Part shown: positions 41,544 through 51,328 of the stretch, one piece after another | Layout of the letters: the number at the start of each line of letters is the position of its first letter | How positions within the stretch are numbered: position 1 is the first letter of the stretch | Assembly: GCA_948470475.1 (NCBI GenBank) | Contig: OX419338.1 | Coordinates: 2,189,944 to 2,253,943, forward strand | DNA length: 64,000 nt | From: Galaxea fascicularis | Taxonomy: Eukaryota > Cnidaria > Anthozoa > Scleractinia > Euphylliidae | Direction: 5' to 3' | The notes under the pieces: generated by a model | What the model saw: the letters and a program-made list of their open reading frames with translations, nothing else | What the model was told of the DNA's origin: nothing | The model's database searches: none | Translations under genes and position numbers: made by a program

Positions 41544-42008
41544 TTAAAGACATTTAAAAAAAAAACAATAGAATGTGACATTTGCATCTCTAATCTCTTA
41601 CAAGTTTGCATTTGTAATCTCTGTTCCAAGTTTAGGTCTTAATGATTTAAAAAAAAAACAAGGAATAGGATATTGGAGTGGAATTTGCATTTGCAATGTA
41701 AGTTACAAGTTGTCTTTAAATACATTCAAAAAAACAAAGAAGACCATATTACATGTGCATTTGTAATCTACGTTACAAGTTTTGTTCTTAAAAAACATTT
41801 TAAAACAAGAGCATGTGGGATTTGCGTTCTATAAACATGTTCAAACACAAACATGTCACATTTGAATTGCTGGCTTGCATGTGACGTCACGGCGGCCATG
41901 TTGGTGCACAAGTCTAACCCTCTGGGGATTGAACTCTATTTTTATGCAAATACTTTCTTTTGTTTCGTTGAATCAATATGGCCGCTGGTCACATGACTGA
42001 AAACCAAG

Positions 42009-42165
42009 AATAGGCCATATACGTATTCTTGGTATTGAACTGGGTCTAGCATGAAGTGGAGACTATTGTGGGGGGATCTTTTCATAATGTAAATGTATTC
42101 CTCCGCAAGAGCCTCCACTTCATGCTAGATCCAGCTCGATACCGAGAATACGAATATGGCCTATT
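42009..42165. mobile_element. Palindromic MITE with GAATAGGCCAT ends, different arms
   Basis: The arms run from GAATAGGCCATATACGTATT through TCTAGCATGAAGTGGAG and its near-complement, round a centre of about 50 bp. The terminal bases match the 1873 and 28470 elements but the inner arms differ, so it is a sister family probably mobilised by the same transposase. Confidence 0.8.
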
Positions 42166-42657
42166 CGTGCTCATTTCTAACAACAATGTTGGTTTCATCT
42201 CTCAAGTAATGCAAGGGACTCGTATTTCAACTCTAATATACCCTACAAGTTTAATTCTTATGGACATTTTAAAAAACTAAGAAAAACCTTTTGCACTGCT
42301 TTTTTAAACAATGATTCAGTTAAAAAAAATCGACTGTACTCTGGTTACTTCTTAATTTTCTCTGAGCACACAACTGTCCCAGTGTTTACTCGTTGGCACT
42401 CTACCGGTAGGTATTCCTAGTATATAGTTACAGCGTACGTCTGTTATTTATGGTTAAATATTGGCCTTTGTGTCAATGTGACACCTTTGCCGTATAGCAA
42501 TGTTTCGCGTTACGTCACCTTAATGTAAAACCAGGTTTATTGGCTGTTGAAACACTGAATGACTGGTTTTGTTCGGTGGCTGGCAAATGAAATTTGACGT
42601 TAACGTTTATAAACAGAAAACATTGCTATTCGGGAGATGGAGAGGAAAAACGGAGTG

Positions 42658-42905
42658 CTGGGGCACTTACCATTTACATGATCCATCCGGGTGGAAATTT
42701 TAGGTGTAAATATTTAATGCTGCAGCTTGTCCAAACGCAAAATGGATAAATCACAAAATGTACTGGTATCAATTGGAAAGCTCAAAAATAACAGAAAAAG
42801 TGCATTGATTAAGCCGATGGCCCATAATTTCTAAAACGTTCCAAACGGAATGGTATGTACCATTTGAATTTCCGGGTTTTCCGTGTAAATGGTAAGCACC
42901 CCTGG
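42658..42905. mobile_element. MITE with CTTACCATTTACA ends
   Basis: CTGGGGCACTTACCATTTAC at the left pairs with GTAAATGGTAAGCACCCCTGG at the right. The length is about 248 bp with no coding capacity. The target duplication is not clear. Confidence 0.7.
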
Positions 42906-43206
42906 TCACGCCATTATTCCTTCTCATAAATTTCCATTATTCTAGTCAAGAAAAAAACCATTATTCCGTACAAGAAAATGCCGATTACTCAAAAATTTCG
43001 TTGTCCCCGAACACGTTTCCAGGCATGAAATTTTGCAACAAATTTGCCCTTTCGTATCTTGAAATCATGGTAAAAGACCAGCTTTTAAAATTAGTGGGTC
43101 GCAATTTCAGGCCCTTTCGGGGACTTTCGAGAAACAGGCTCCTGGCCGTATGAAAGCCTGGTCAAGCCTTGAAACGTTTTTAGAGTAAACAAATAAACAA
43201 TAAGGC
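42906..43206. other. Intergenic, short CCATTATTC repeats
   Basis: CCATTATTC-like units recur three to four times at 42910-42990; nothing else is evident. Confidence 0.5.
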
Positions 43207-43219
43207 CTGACTGGGCAGA

Positions 43220-43504
43220 TATATATGTTGTGCCCCGTAGCATTATAAACACGTACAAGTGGTGGAACAGAGAATTAACTCTGAAGTGTAAATTAAAGTG
43301 CCAAGAGAAACCCATGAAAAGCCCACTGGGCGTTAGCCCTATTAAAGGGTATCAGGGAACCACACGATGCAAAGAAAAAATTCTTATGACCTCGGTGGGA
43401 ATCGAACCCACGACCTCCGGATTAGATCTACCGTTGCTCTGCCGACTAATTCTTGGATTCCACTTTAATTTACACTTCAGAGTTAATTCTCTGTTCCACC
43501 ACTT
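43220..43504 (-). mobile_element. tRNA-like SINE flanked by 43-bp inverted arms
   Basis: On the minus strand the core reads GTCGGCAGAGCAACGG (A-box-like) and GTGGGTTCGATTCCCACC (a good B box), so it derives from a tRNA. It does not fold as a complete tRNA because the anticodon stem fails. Perfect inverted arms of 43 bp (starting AGTGGTGGAACAGAGAATTA) enclose it at 43259 and at about 43461-43503. The whole unit is flanked by a 13-bp direct repeat, CTGACTGGGCAGA (43207-43219 and 43505-43517), which looks like a retroposition target duplication. Confidence 0.7.
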
Positions 43505-43517
43505 CTGACTGGGCAGA

Positions 43518-44480
43518 GTTGCGTCACACAAGAGAGTACTTCAAATCATGAAGCCTAAAAGATACTGCCTTATAAAAACATCCTTTGGTATAACACAATT
43601 TCCAGGAATTTTCAATCATCCATTTCATAACTGAAAGGCCTCAGAGTTAAAGCAACCCTTAATGTTGCTAGTTGTCTCACACCAAGGAGATTCCATGTTG
43701 AACAGTGAGCCATATATTTGTTTTTCGCTTAAAGATCATGTTATTTTATAAATTTTACCACATCCAGGATACTGAAAAATCTGGAAAGTAAAGCCAATGC
43801 CATGGTAAATTTAAAAAAAACGAGTGTTGAGAAGAATGTTATTGTTTAACTTGTGTTTATATTTTCTAGTACAATGTCCTTAATGCTCAAAAATGAATAA
43901 ATATGACATTTACTTAACAATTTATAATATTTCAGATAATATGCTAACCACACAGTATTCACCACAAGTGTGATTTTACTGGGCATTGCAGCATTTCTTA
44001 AGATGTAGACAAAAGATAAGAAGACACACAAAACAAACAAGCAACAAACCAAAAACCAACAAAACAAAAACGGAGGAGAAATCTGATAAAAGTAAGATTG
44101 AACCATTAAATCACGCGCCTCACTCCCTCTTCACACTTGCTCTGTTTTTAGTGTACGTTTACATGTAAAAATGAAGTACACTTGCTATCTAAACTAGATT
44201 TAACAGAGACAAGATGACCAACATTAGTGGCATAAGCCAAATTAGCAAAATACCTGTATGTCAAAACAGACGAAAAACCAACTGATATTGTGATCAAAAC
44301 AATCATTTGGTTTTCTGGTGATTTTGCTTCAACAACAAAATTAATATAAATATTTATATGCAATGTGACATTTAAATATAACAAAAAATGAACCTCTAAG
44401 AGAAATAGCATAAGAATCATCCATCTCCTGAGGGGCCCAGGCTCTACCAGCTGTCTCAGACCTGATGATGAAAGGACTTA
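43518..44480. other. Intergenic, AT-rich, no supported gene
   Basis: I find no exon or RNA gene. An A/AAC-rich stretch lies at about 44030-44080. Confidence 0.5.
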
Positions 44481-44773
44481 CAAGGTTCGACCAAAAATTC
44501 AAGAACTTTTAAAGGCCTTTCAAGGACACATTTTTCCATTTTTCAAGGACCACAAGGGGGGCAAAATCAAGCCAATATAATGCCACATCAGATGCTTAAG
44601 GTAGAGAGTGCACCGATTTTCGTCACAGATACTTCTGAAGCTTTGTTGGATAAAATTGGCAACGAATTTCAAAGACTTTCCAGCACCGACTGCGATTTTC
44701 AAGCATTTTTAAGGCCTTGAATTTTTATTTTGAAGTTTAAGGACTTTTAAGGACTTTCAAGGTGCGAACCCTG
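44481..44773. mobile_element. Probable hAT-type MITE, CARGGTTCG ends
   Basis: The left end CAAGGTTCGACC and the right end, read on the other strand as CAGGGTTCGCACCTTGAAAG, match the hAT-style CAGGGTTCG terminus. CTTTCAAGGAC and TTTAAGGACTTT motifs repeat inside both ends. The flanks share ACTTA only, shorter than the 8-bp hAT duplication, so the superfamily call is tentative. Confidence 0.6.
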
Positions 44774-44930
44774 ACTTAGGGAAAAGTGACCTGAATAGTG
44801 AACTGGTCAATATTGCTCTGAGGGAATTTCTCAATTGGCCCTGTTGCATTCCTTCATCACTGCTCGTGCAGGATAGCATGCATTAGAGTCATTCAAACTG
44901 AATTTCAACCGCTCCACCCCTAAAACTGAC

Positions 44931-45348
44931 TGTTTCGTCAATACAATGAATTATTAACTTGATTTCCTAATTGATTTTGATTGACACTAACTTATGTAAT
45001 TAAGCCACGTGAATAAGTCAGTTTTCAGTTCAGACATTTCAGATTAAAAGATATGTGCATGTTTTGCTAACCTGTCTCGCTGACCCGATTTCTGTTATAC
45101 TCTGACCTGATTTATCTGCTGCTGATCTGTACACCGTGAAACAATCCTTCTAGACATCGTCAAAGAAGTAAGTGTTCAGTGCTGTAATTCTAGTTAATAG
45201 TTTTACTCGCGTGTTTATGTACGGATGAATCCTGTTCAGTTTCTCAAATGTATTTCGTTCTTTTCTTTAGATCGAATAATAATCTTATCGGAATAAATTA
45301 TACGATTTGCGGAATCTAGTTGGATTGCCTGTTTGGTTTATTGGACCA
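44931..45348 (+). repeat. LTR 1 (5' LTR), 418 bp
   Basis: It starts TGTTTCGTCAATACAATG and ends TTTATTGGACCA, so it has TG...CA ends. The preceding CTGAC is the 5' copy of the target duplication. I could not identify the primer binding site after it with confidence. Confidence 0.93.
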
Positions 45349-45434
45349 TTTCATTCGATTTCTTCAAACGATTTCTGGGTTGAGAAGAAAGTACAGTTTG
45401 GCAAGGATCTAAGCACCGCGGGAGAGCCAAACAC

Positions 45435-48400
45435 ATGGCAGAAGACGCAATTAAAAGCGCAAAGCTGGACAGGAGGACCGCGAAGGCAACCCTCACAAGA
45501 TGTAGGAAAGCGTTGTCCAAACGGATTGAAATTAAACGACCTGGTATAGAAATAAAGGACGCATTAAACAGCCTCCAAAATGCATTCCATGACCTCGTGG
45601 TGAAACACGAGAACTATTCAAAATTAATTGAAGACGATGAAGAGTTCGAAGTTCAGGAACGTTGGATGGAAGAATGTCAGGAACTCTTCATGGACACCGA
45701 AATTCAAGCAAAGATTTATCTGGATGACTTAGTTACTAAGGGAAAGGAACCACTGAAAACCGGCTTCGCAGGGAAAAACGTAAGTAGTGCCGAACCAGAA
45801 GCTAGTGTTAGCGGAATTTCAAGCATGCAATCATCAGAGAACAAAGGCACCCTTGATGACAGTTCCACTAATTCAGCTGAAATTATTGAAGTTGTTGACA
45901 ATGCAAACATTGAAAACACTGCAAATAACTCTGTTGAACAAACTGATCACCATAATAGTCAAAGCACAGGTCCTGTTGATATTTCGCAAGCGCCTCAAAG
46001 TCATCCTAACAATAGTAGTGTAACCGAGACCGGAAGCTCTGGCGACAACGATAACAGCGCTGCGTGTGGCTTTAAACTGGAAAAACCAAAGCTACCTGTT
46101 TTCGCTGGGAATGTCCGAGATTATGCTATCTTTCGCTCAGATTTTAAGCACGCAATAGAAGCGAAGTACTCAAAAAGAGATTCAATCACGCTCCTACGCA
46201 CGTGCCTGCGAGACAAGCCACTCGAGCTCATTAAGGGAATCGGAAGCGACTACGACGCCGCCTGGGAATACCTTGACTCCATCTATGGCGACCCAAGATT
46301 TGTGTCAGACACTGTGACTCAGGACATTATTCAGTTCAAAGCCTTGCAGGATGGGGAGGACGCGCGATTTTGTGACCTCGTACATCTGGTGAAAAGATGT
46401 TACAATACCTTGAAAGAAGTTGGTCTCCCTAGTGACATGAACAATAGCCACATGCTTTCGATAATTGAACAGAAGATGTGCGCTGATGACAGGAAAGTTT
46501 GGGCGAGAGATCTGGAAAAAGAAAAAAAACCTGCTACCCTTGAAGCGTTGATGAATTGGATGAATGTTGAAATGAAATCGCGAATGCGTGCCACAGCGCC
46601 AATCAGAGTGGGCTCATCCGGTAAACGCCCTGTGTACCACTTCAAGTCTGATAGCGACAAACCCGTTTGGCACAAATGTTGGCTGTGCAAAACTTCATCA
46701 CACTGGCCTGATCAATGCCCGAAATTCATATCCCTCAGTGTTGACGACCGGATCGCAACTGCAAAGGCAAATCACCTGTGTTTCAGCTGCTTGAAAAGGG
46801 CCGGCAGAGGACACAATATGGATAACTGCAAGCGCAAACAACAGTGCGCAAAGCTGGAGAATGGAACGCGGTGTCCACACCACCACCATCAACTCCTACA
46901 CAAGAGCAATCCCGTGAGGGTTAGCGTCGCCACTACAGCCAGCCCCACTGAAGCAATTCTTCCCGTTTTATCTGCTAACATCGGCAACGCTAACGGTCTC
47001 TTTAAATGCGGAAACGTGCTTCTTGACTCGGGGGCCCAAGTAAGTCTCATCCGACAGGAAACCGCTGAAACTCTCGGCTTAAAGGGAAAAGATGTGTCCA
47101 TAACCATTACTAAAGTTGGCGGCGAGGACGAAACAATGAAAACAAAGGAATACAATGTTCAGCTAACCTGTATTGACAACAACAGGCGTTTTACCGTTAA
47201 AGCAATCGGCATTCGCAGCATCAGTGACGAGATTCCAGCAGTGAAAACCTCGCACTTACCGGAGGTTCTTGGCGTACCAAACACCAGATTTCGCCGTGGC
47301 AAAGGGCACGTTGACCTGTTAATCGGCATTGATCACGCACATATGCATGCTGGTGAGACAAGACAAGTGGACCACCTGCTAGCTCGCAAGTCTCCACTTG
47401 GATGGGTGGTTTTTGGAGGAAAACCAGAGCAGATCAGTGACGCAACCAGCATATTGCACGTCAAGTACGCCTCACCAATAGACTTAACAGACTTTTGGAC
47501 AACCGAAACTATGGGCGTGACCGTGAAACCCTGCGTCTGCAATGCTGACAAACTGACTCAAGCAGAAAGAGAAGAAGCTAAGCTCATAGAGGAGTCGTGT
47601 TTCAAAGTCGAAAACCAATGGATGATCCCTTACCCTTGGAAGAAAGACCCTAACCTGCTGCCAGACAACAGAGGTTTGGCAATAAAACGCCTAGAGTCAA
47701 CAGAACGACGCCTGAAAAGAAATCCTGAACAAGCTGAAGCTTACTGCAGACAGATGGAGGAAATGGAAAGCATGAAATTTGCGCGAAAGCTGTCAAAGGA
47801 AGAACAAGACAAGTATAATGGTCCTGTTCATTACATTCCACATCATGCTGTACTGAGGCCAGACAAGAAGAGCACACCTGTTCGAATTGTTTTCAATTCA
47901 TCCTCTACATTCCAAGGACATGCTCTGAACGATTACTGGAAAAAGGGGCCTGACCTTTTAAACGGCATATTTGGAGTTGTCTTGAGATTTCGAGAGAAGG
48001 AAGTTGCAGTACTGGGAGACATCTCCAAGATGTATCATCGGATCCTTATTCCTGAAAGAGATCAGCACGTACACCGCTATCTCTGGAGAAATATGGAACC
48101 AGACAGAGAACCTGACACTTATGTCAAAACAGTTTTGACATTTGGGGATAGGCCCGCACCCGCCATGGCGCAAATAGCTCTAAGAAAAACAGCCCAAGAA
48201 AACAAGGCAAGCCACCCAGAAGCAGCCGAAGTGCTCACGAACAACACGTACATGGATGACATCTGCGAGTCTGTAGATACAGAAAAGGAAGCTCGGAAAT
48301 TAACAAATGACATAGACACTGTTTTGAAGACGGGAGGATTTAAAGTTAAAGATTGGATTTCTAACAAGATGCTCAAAGAGAAAGTGAAAGGTGATGCAGA

Positions 48401-50777
48401 GAAAGAAATTACCATGTTCAAAGGAGATGAGGAGAAGGTCCTGGGCACCCTGTGGAATTTTAAAACAGACAAGTTTCACTTCAGAGTGGCAGCAGACCTA
48501 GTGAAGCCAAATCATGTGCAAAAGATGACCAAAAGAATGATCCTGAGTCAAGTGGCTCGCATTTACGATCCGATTGGATTTGCAGCAGCGTTCATCGTCA
48601 GAACAAAGATAGGAATGCAAAGACTGTGGCAGCTGGGACTGGACTGGGATGACGAGGTACCACTAGCAGTTCAGGAAGCCTGGATTTCACTCTTCCAGGA
48701 AATTAAGGAACTAGACAGTGTGTCCTTCGAAAGATGTTTAACAGTAGTCAATGCCGTCGAACCGCCAATGTTATGCGTTTTCGCTGACGCATCACAAGAC
48801 GCGCTCGGAGCATGTGCTTACGCACGCCAGAGAAAGGATGACAACACCTACGCAGTCAAGTTCATCGCAGCGAAGTCTCGAGTATCCCCGCTGAAGCAGC
48901 TGACAATTCCGCGCTTGGAGCTACAAGCAGCCGTTCTCGCAAGTCGCCTAGCCAAATCCATTCAGGAGGAATCTAGGATACAGTTTAAAGATGTTAAGTT
49001 CTTTACCGATAGTACGATCACCTTGGCCTGGATTCAAAGTCCATCACGCAGCTTTAAGCCGTTCGTCTCCTCGAGAGTGGGAGAAATTCAGAGTAACACA
49101 GATCCACACCAGTGGAAGCATATCCCCAGTGAAGATAATGTAGCTGACGACCTGTCGCGAGGGATCCGCGTTAATGAGTTACAAGGCAGATGGAAGCACG
49201 GCCCAGAGTTCCTGTACCAACCAGAAAGCCACTGGCCGATTACGACAGCCTCGCCAGCTCCGAATGTAGACATGGAACGCCGTCAGATGCAGATACTGAC
49301 CGCAGTCACAGCACCTAAAGCTAGCAATGGTATTGATCCAAGCAAGTTCTCAAGCTGGAGAAAACTGATCCGTGTAACGGCACGAATACGCAGGCTAGCA
49401 GAAAAGATACGACTGAGAAAATACAACCAGCAAGGAAGGGAAGGACCGCTGACCCCTGAGGAGCTTCAGCAGGCAGAAATTTACTGGACAAAGCAAGCAC
49501 AGACAACCCTTCACAGCAGACTGGATAGGGGCGAATTCAAATCGCTCAGCCCGTTCAGAGACCAAAACGGAATCATCAGAGTTGGAGGAAGAGTGGATGA
49601 AGCTGTCGTGTCCTTTGAAACGAGGCACCCCGCCCTTCTTCCAAGTGACCACTGGATTTCCTTACTGGTAACAAGACACGCTCATCAGTACGGACACCCT
49701 GGCGTAGCAGCCACCACAGGCAAGACAAGAAGGAAGTTTTGGATCTTAAAAGCTAACAAGCTAAGCAAGTCCGTGAAATTTAAGTGTGGATTCTGCCGTA
49801 AAATGGCTCACAAGGCTGAGACGCAGCTAATGGCAGACCTTCCTGTTCTCCGTTTAGCACCGCACACACCGGCATTTTACTACACCGCATGTGATTACTT
49901 TGGTCCCTATAACGTTAAAATAGGGAGAAGCAAGACGGCCAAGCACTATGGCGTCATATTCACGTGTTTAAACACCAGAGCTGTCCATCTAGAGTTAGCC
50001 GTTGACCTTACTACAATGGAGTTCATGCAAGTGCTTCGCAGGTTCTTTTCAATCCGAGGATACCCAGCAGTGATATTGAGTGATAACGGAACGCAGATGG
50101 TTGGGGCCGCTAACGAACTGAGAGAAATGGTGAAAGACCTAGGTGGCAATCAGTTAAGTGAGTTCTGTGGAGAAAAGGGCATTAAGTGGATCTTCACAAC
50201 GCCAGCTGCACCACACCAAAACGGATGTGCAGAAGCCCTTGTAAAGAGCTGTAAGAGATCACTGAAGATTGCAATCGGCGAACAACTTCTGACGCCATTC
50301 GAGTTGTACACCTGCCTTCTAGAGATCGCGAACCTGTTGAATCAACGTCCCATCGGGCGCATCCCTAATGATCCAGACGACGGAGCTTACCTGTGTCCGA
50401 ACGACATGCTCCTTGGAAGAGCAACTCCGGAGGTACCACAAGGTCCGTTTAAGGACACCAGAAATCCCCGCAAGCGAGTGGAGTTTGTGCAAAGAATAGT
50501 TGATTCATTCTGGAAACGCTGGACCAGAGATGTCTTCCCTGCCTTAGTACCAAGAAAGAAGTGGCGCGTTGAGAACCGCAATGTCAAAGTTGATGACATA
50601 GTTACGGTGGCCGATATGAACGCTGTGAGAGGCAAGTGGGCTGTAGGCAGAGTAACCAAAGTATACCCTGGAGCTGATGGACGCGTTCGAAATGTTACAG
50701 TTAAGACAGCCACCGGAGAGTACAGCCGTCCAGTGACAAAAATTGCTGTCATTCACCCTGCTGAAGGCGACGATTAA
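45435..50777 (+). CDS. BEL/Pao Gag-Pol polyprotein, copy 1
   Basis: One open frame of 1,780 residues encodes all retrotransposition functions, made as a polyprotein and cut by its own protease. In order: a coiled-coil N-terminus; a DUF1759 Gag region at about 220-370; Cys/His knuckles from about 414 (CWLCKTSSHWPDQC); an aspartic protease with DSGAQ at about 531 (DUF1758); reverse transcriptase with YMDD at about 939; RNase H with FADAS near 1116 and FFTDSTITLAW; an integrase zinc site (HAHQYGH...CGFCRK) from about 1414; an integrase core with Asp near 1487, Asp near 1549 (SDNGTQ) and Glu near 1598; and DUF5641 at about 1665-1775. This order is that of BEL/Pao (Belpaoviridae). There is no envelope gene. 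All catalytic residues are present and no stop or frameshift is seen. Confidence 0.95.
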   Translation: MAEDAIKSAKLDRRTAKATLTRCRKALSKRIEIKRPGIEIKDALNSLQNAFHDLVVKHENYSKLIEDDEEFEVQERWMEECQELFMDTEIQAKIYLDDLVTKGKEPLKTGFAGKNVSSAEPEASVSGISSMQSSENKGTLDDSSTNSAEIIEVVDNANIENTANNSVEQTDHHNSQSTGPVDISQAPQSHPNNSSVTETGSSGDNDNSAACGFKLEKPKLPVFAGNVRDYAIFRSDFKHAIEAKYSKRDSITLLRTCLRDKPLELIKGIGSDYDAAWEYLDSIYGDPRFVSDTVTQDIIQFKALQDGEDARFCDLVHLVKRCYNTLKEVGLPSDMNNSHMLSIIEQKMCADDRKVWARDLEKEKKPATLEALMNWMNVEMKSRMRATAPIRVGSSGKRPVYHFKSDSDKPVWHKCWLCKTSSHWPDQCPKFISLSVDDRIATAKANHLCFSCLKRAGRGHNMDNCKRKQQCAKLENGTRCPHHHHQLLHKSNPVRVSVATTASPTEAILPVLSANIGNANGLFKCGNVLLDSGAQVSLIRQETAETLGLKGKDVSITITKVGGEDETMKTKEYNVQLTCIDNNRRFTVKAIGIRSISDEIPAVKTSHLPEVLGVPNTRFRRGKGHVDLLIGIDHAHMHAGETRQVDHLLARKSPLGWVVFGGKPEQISDATSILHVKYASPIDLTDFWTTETMGVTVKPCVCNADKLTQAEREEAKLIEESCFKVENQWMIPYPWKKDPNLLPDNRGLAIKRLESTERRLKRNPEQAEAYCRQMEEMESMKFARKLSKEEQDKYNGPVHYIPHHAVLRPDKKSTPVRIVFNSSSTFQGHALNDYWKKGPDLLNGIFGVVLRFREKEVAVLGDISKMYHRILIPERDQHVHRYLWRNMEPDREPDTYVKTVLTFGDRPAPAMAQIALRKTAQENKASHPEAAEVLTNNTYMDDICESVDTEKEARKLTNDIDTVLKTGGFKVKDWISNKMLKEKVKGDAEKEITMFKGDEEKVLGTLWNFKTDKFHFRVAADLVKPNHVQKMTKRMILSQVARIYDPIGFAAAFIVRTKIGMQRLWQLGLDWDDEVPLAVQEAWISLFQEIKELDSVSFERCLTVVNAVEPPMLCVFADASQDALGACAYARQRKDDNTYAVKFIAAKSRVSPLKQLTIPRLELQAAVLASRLAKSIQEESRIQFKDVKFFTDSTITLAWIQSPSRSFKPFVSSRVGEIQSNTDPHQWKHIPSEDNVADDLSRGIRVNELQGRWKHGPEFLYQPESHWPITTASPAPNVDMERRQMQILTAVTAPKASNGIDPSKFSSWRKLIRVTARIRRLAEKIRLRKYNQQGREGPLTPEELQQAEIYWTKQAQTTLHSRLDRGEFKSLSPFRDQNGIIRVGGRVDEAVVSFETRHPALLPSDHWISLLVTRHAHQYGHPGVAATTGKTRRKFWILKANKLSKSVKFKCGFCRKMAHKAETQLMADLPVLRLAPHTPAFYYTACDYFGPYNVKIGRSKTAKHYGVIFTCLNTRAVHLELAVDLTTMEFMQVLRRFFSIRGYPAVILSDNGTQMVGAANELREMVKDLGGNQLSEFCGEKGIKWIFTTPAAPHQNGCAEALVKSCKRSLKIAIGEQLLTPFELYTCLLEIANLLNQRPIGRIPNDPDDGAYLCPNDMLLGRATPEVPQGPFKDTRNPRKRVEFVQRIVDSFWKRWTRDVFPALVPRKKWRVENRNVKVDDIVTVADMNAVRGKWAVGRVTKVYPGADGRVRNVTVKTATGEYSRPVTKIAVIHPAEGDD

Positions 50778-50813
50778 ACGAACGTTTGCTATGATAAGGA
50801 CTATGCCCTTATC

Positions 50814-50824
50814 GGGGCGGAGAG
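50814..50824 (+). promoter_or_regulatory. Polypurine tract before LTR 2
   Basis: GGGGCGGAGAG lies directly against the TG of the middle LTR, where the plus-strand primer tract is expected. The same bases precede LTR 3 at 56708-56718. Confidence 0.65.
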
Positions 50825-51242
50825 TGTTTCGTCAATACAATGAATTATTAACTTGATTTCCTAATTGATTTTGATTGACACTAACTTATGTAATTAAGCC
50901 ACGTGAATAAGTCAGTTTTCAGTTCAGACATTTCAGATTAAAAGATATGTGCATGTTTTGCTAACCTGTCTCGCTGACCCGATTTCTGTTATACTCTGAC
51001 CTGATTTATCTGCTGCTGATCTGTACACCGTGAAACAATCCTTCTAGACATCGTCAAAGAAGTAAGTGTTCAGTGCTGTAATTCTAGTTAATAGTTTTAC
51101 TCGCGTGTTTATGTACGGATGAATCCTGTTCAGTTTCTCAAATGTATTTCGTTCTTTTCTTTAGATCGAATAATAATCTTATCGGAATAAATTATACGAT
51201 TTGCGGAATCTAGTTGGATTGCCTGTTTGGTTTATTGGACCA
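50825..51242 (+). repeat. LTR 2 (shared middle LTR), 418 bp
   Basis: It looks the same as LTR 1 and LTR 3. It is the 3' LTR of copy 1 and the 5' LTR of copy 2 at once, with no host sequence or target duplication beside it. Confidence 0.93.
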
Positions 51243-51328
51243 TTTCATTCGATTTCTTCAAACGATTTCTGGGTTGAGAAGAAAGTACAGTTTGGCAAGG
51301 ATCTAAGCACCGCGGGAGAGCCAAACAC

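Larger units (their letters stand above)
41190..42285 (+). repeat. Minisatellite downstream of RPA gene
   Basis: Degenerate units of about 70-80 bp contain GCATGTGRGATTTGCATTTC, TAATCTCTGTTACAAGTT and TTCTTAAA plus an A-rich spacer. At least six copies lie between 41190 and 41880, with a remnant near 42215-42280. Two MITEs (41316-41543 and 42009-42165) interrupt the array. Tandem repeats are common near Helitron ends, so this may mark the 3' part of the Helitron. Confidence 0.75.

Noticed and set aside
42385..42425. Possible Helitron 3' end (CTACCGGTAG palindrome followed by CCTAG and T)
   Set aside because: The position is plausible, but the palindrome has no loop, the 5' end is not identified and such short motifs occur by chance.
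43380..43460. Functional tRNA gene on the minus strand
   Set aside because: A and B boxes are good, but the anticodon stem does not pair and the acceptor stem is not formed; it is part of a SINE-like unit.
45307..45549. 80-residue ORF overlapping the 5' LTR and polyprotein start, also at 51201-51443
   Set aside because: It overlaps the LTR and the polyprotein in another frame and has no Gag-like features.
48119..48472. Antisense ORFs within both BEL/Pao internals
   Set aside because: They mirror the strong coding frame on the other strand and occur at identical positions in both copies.
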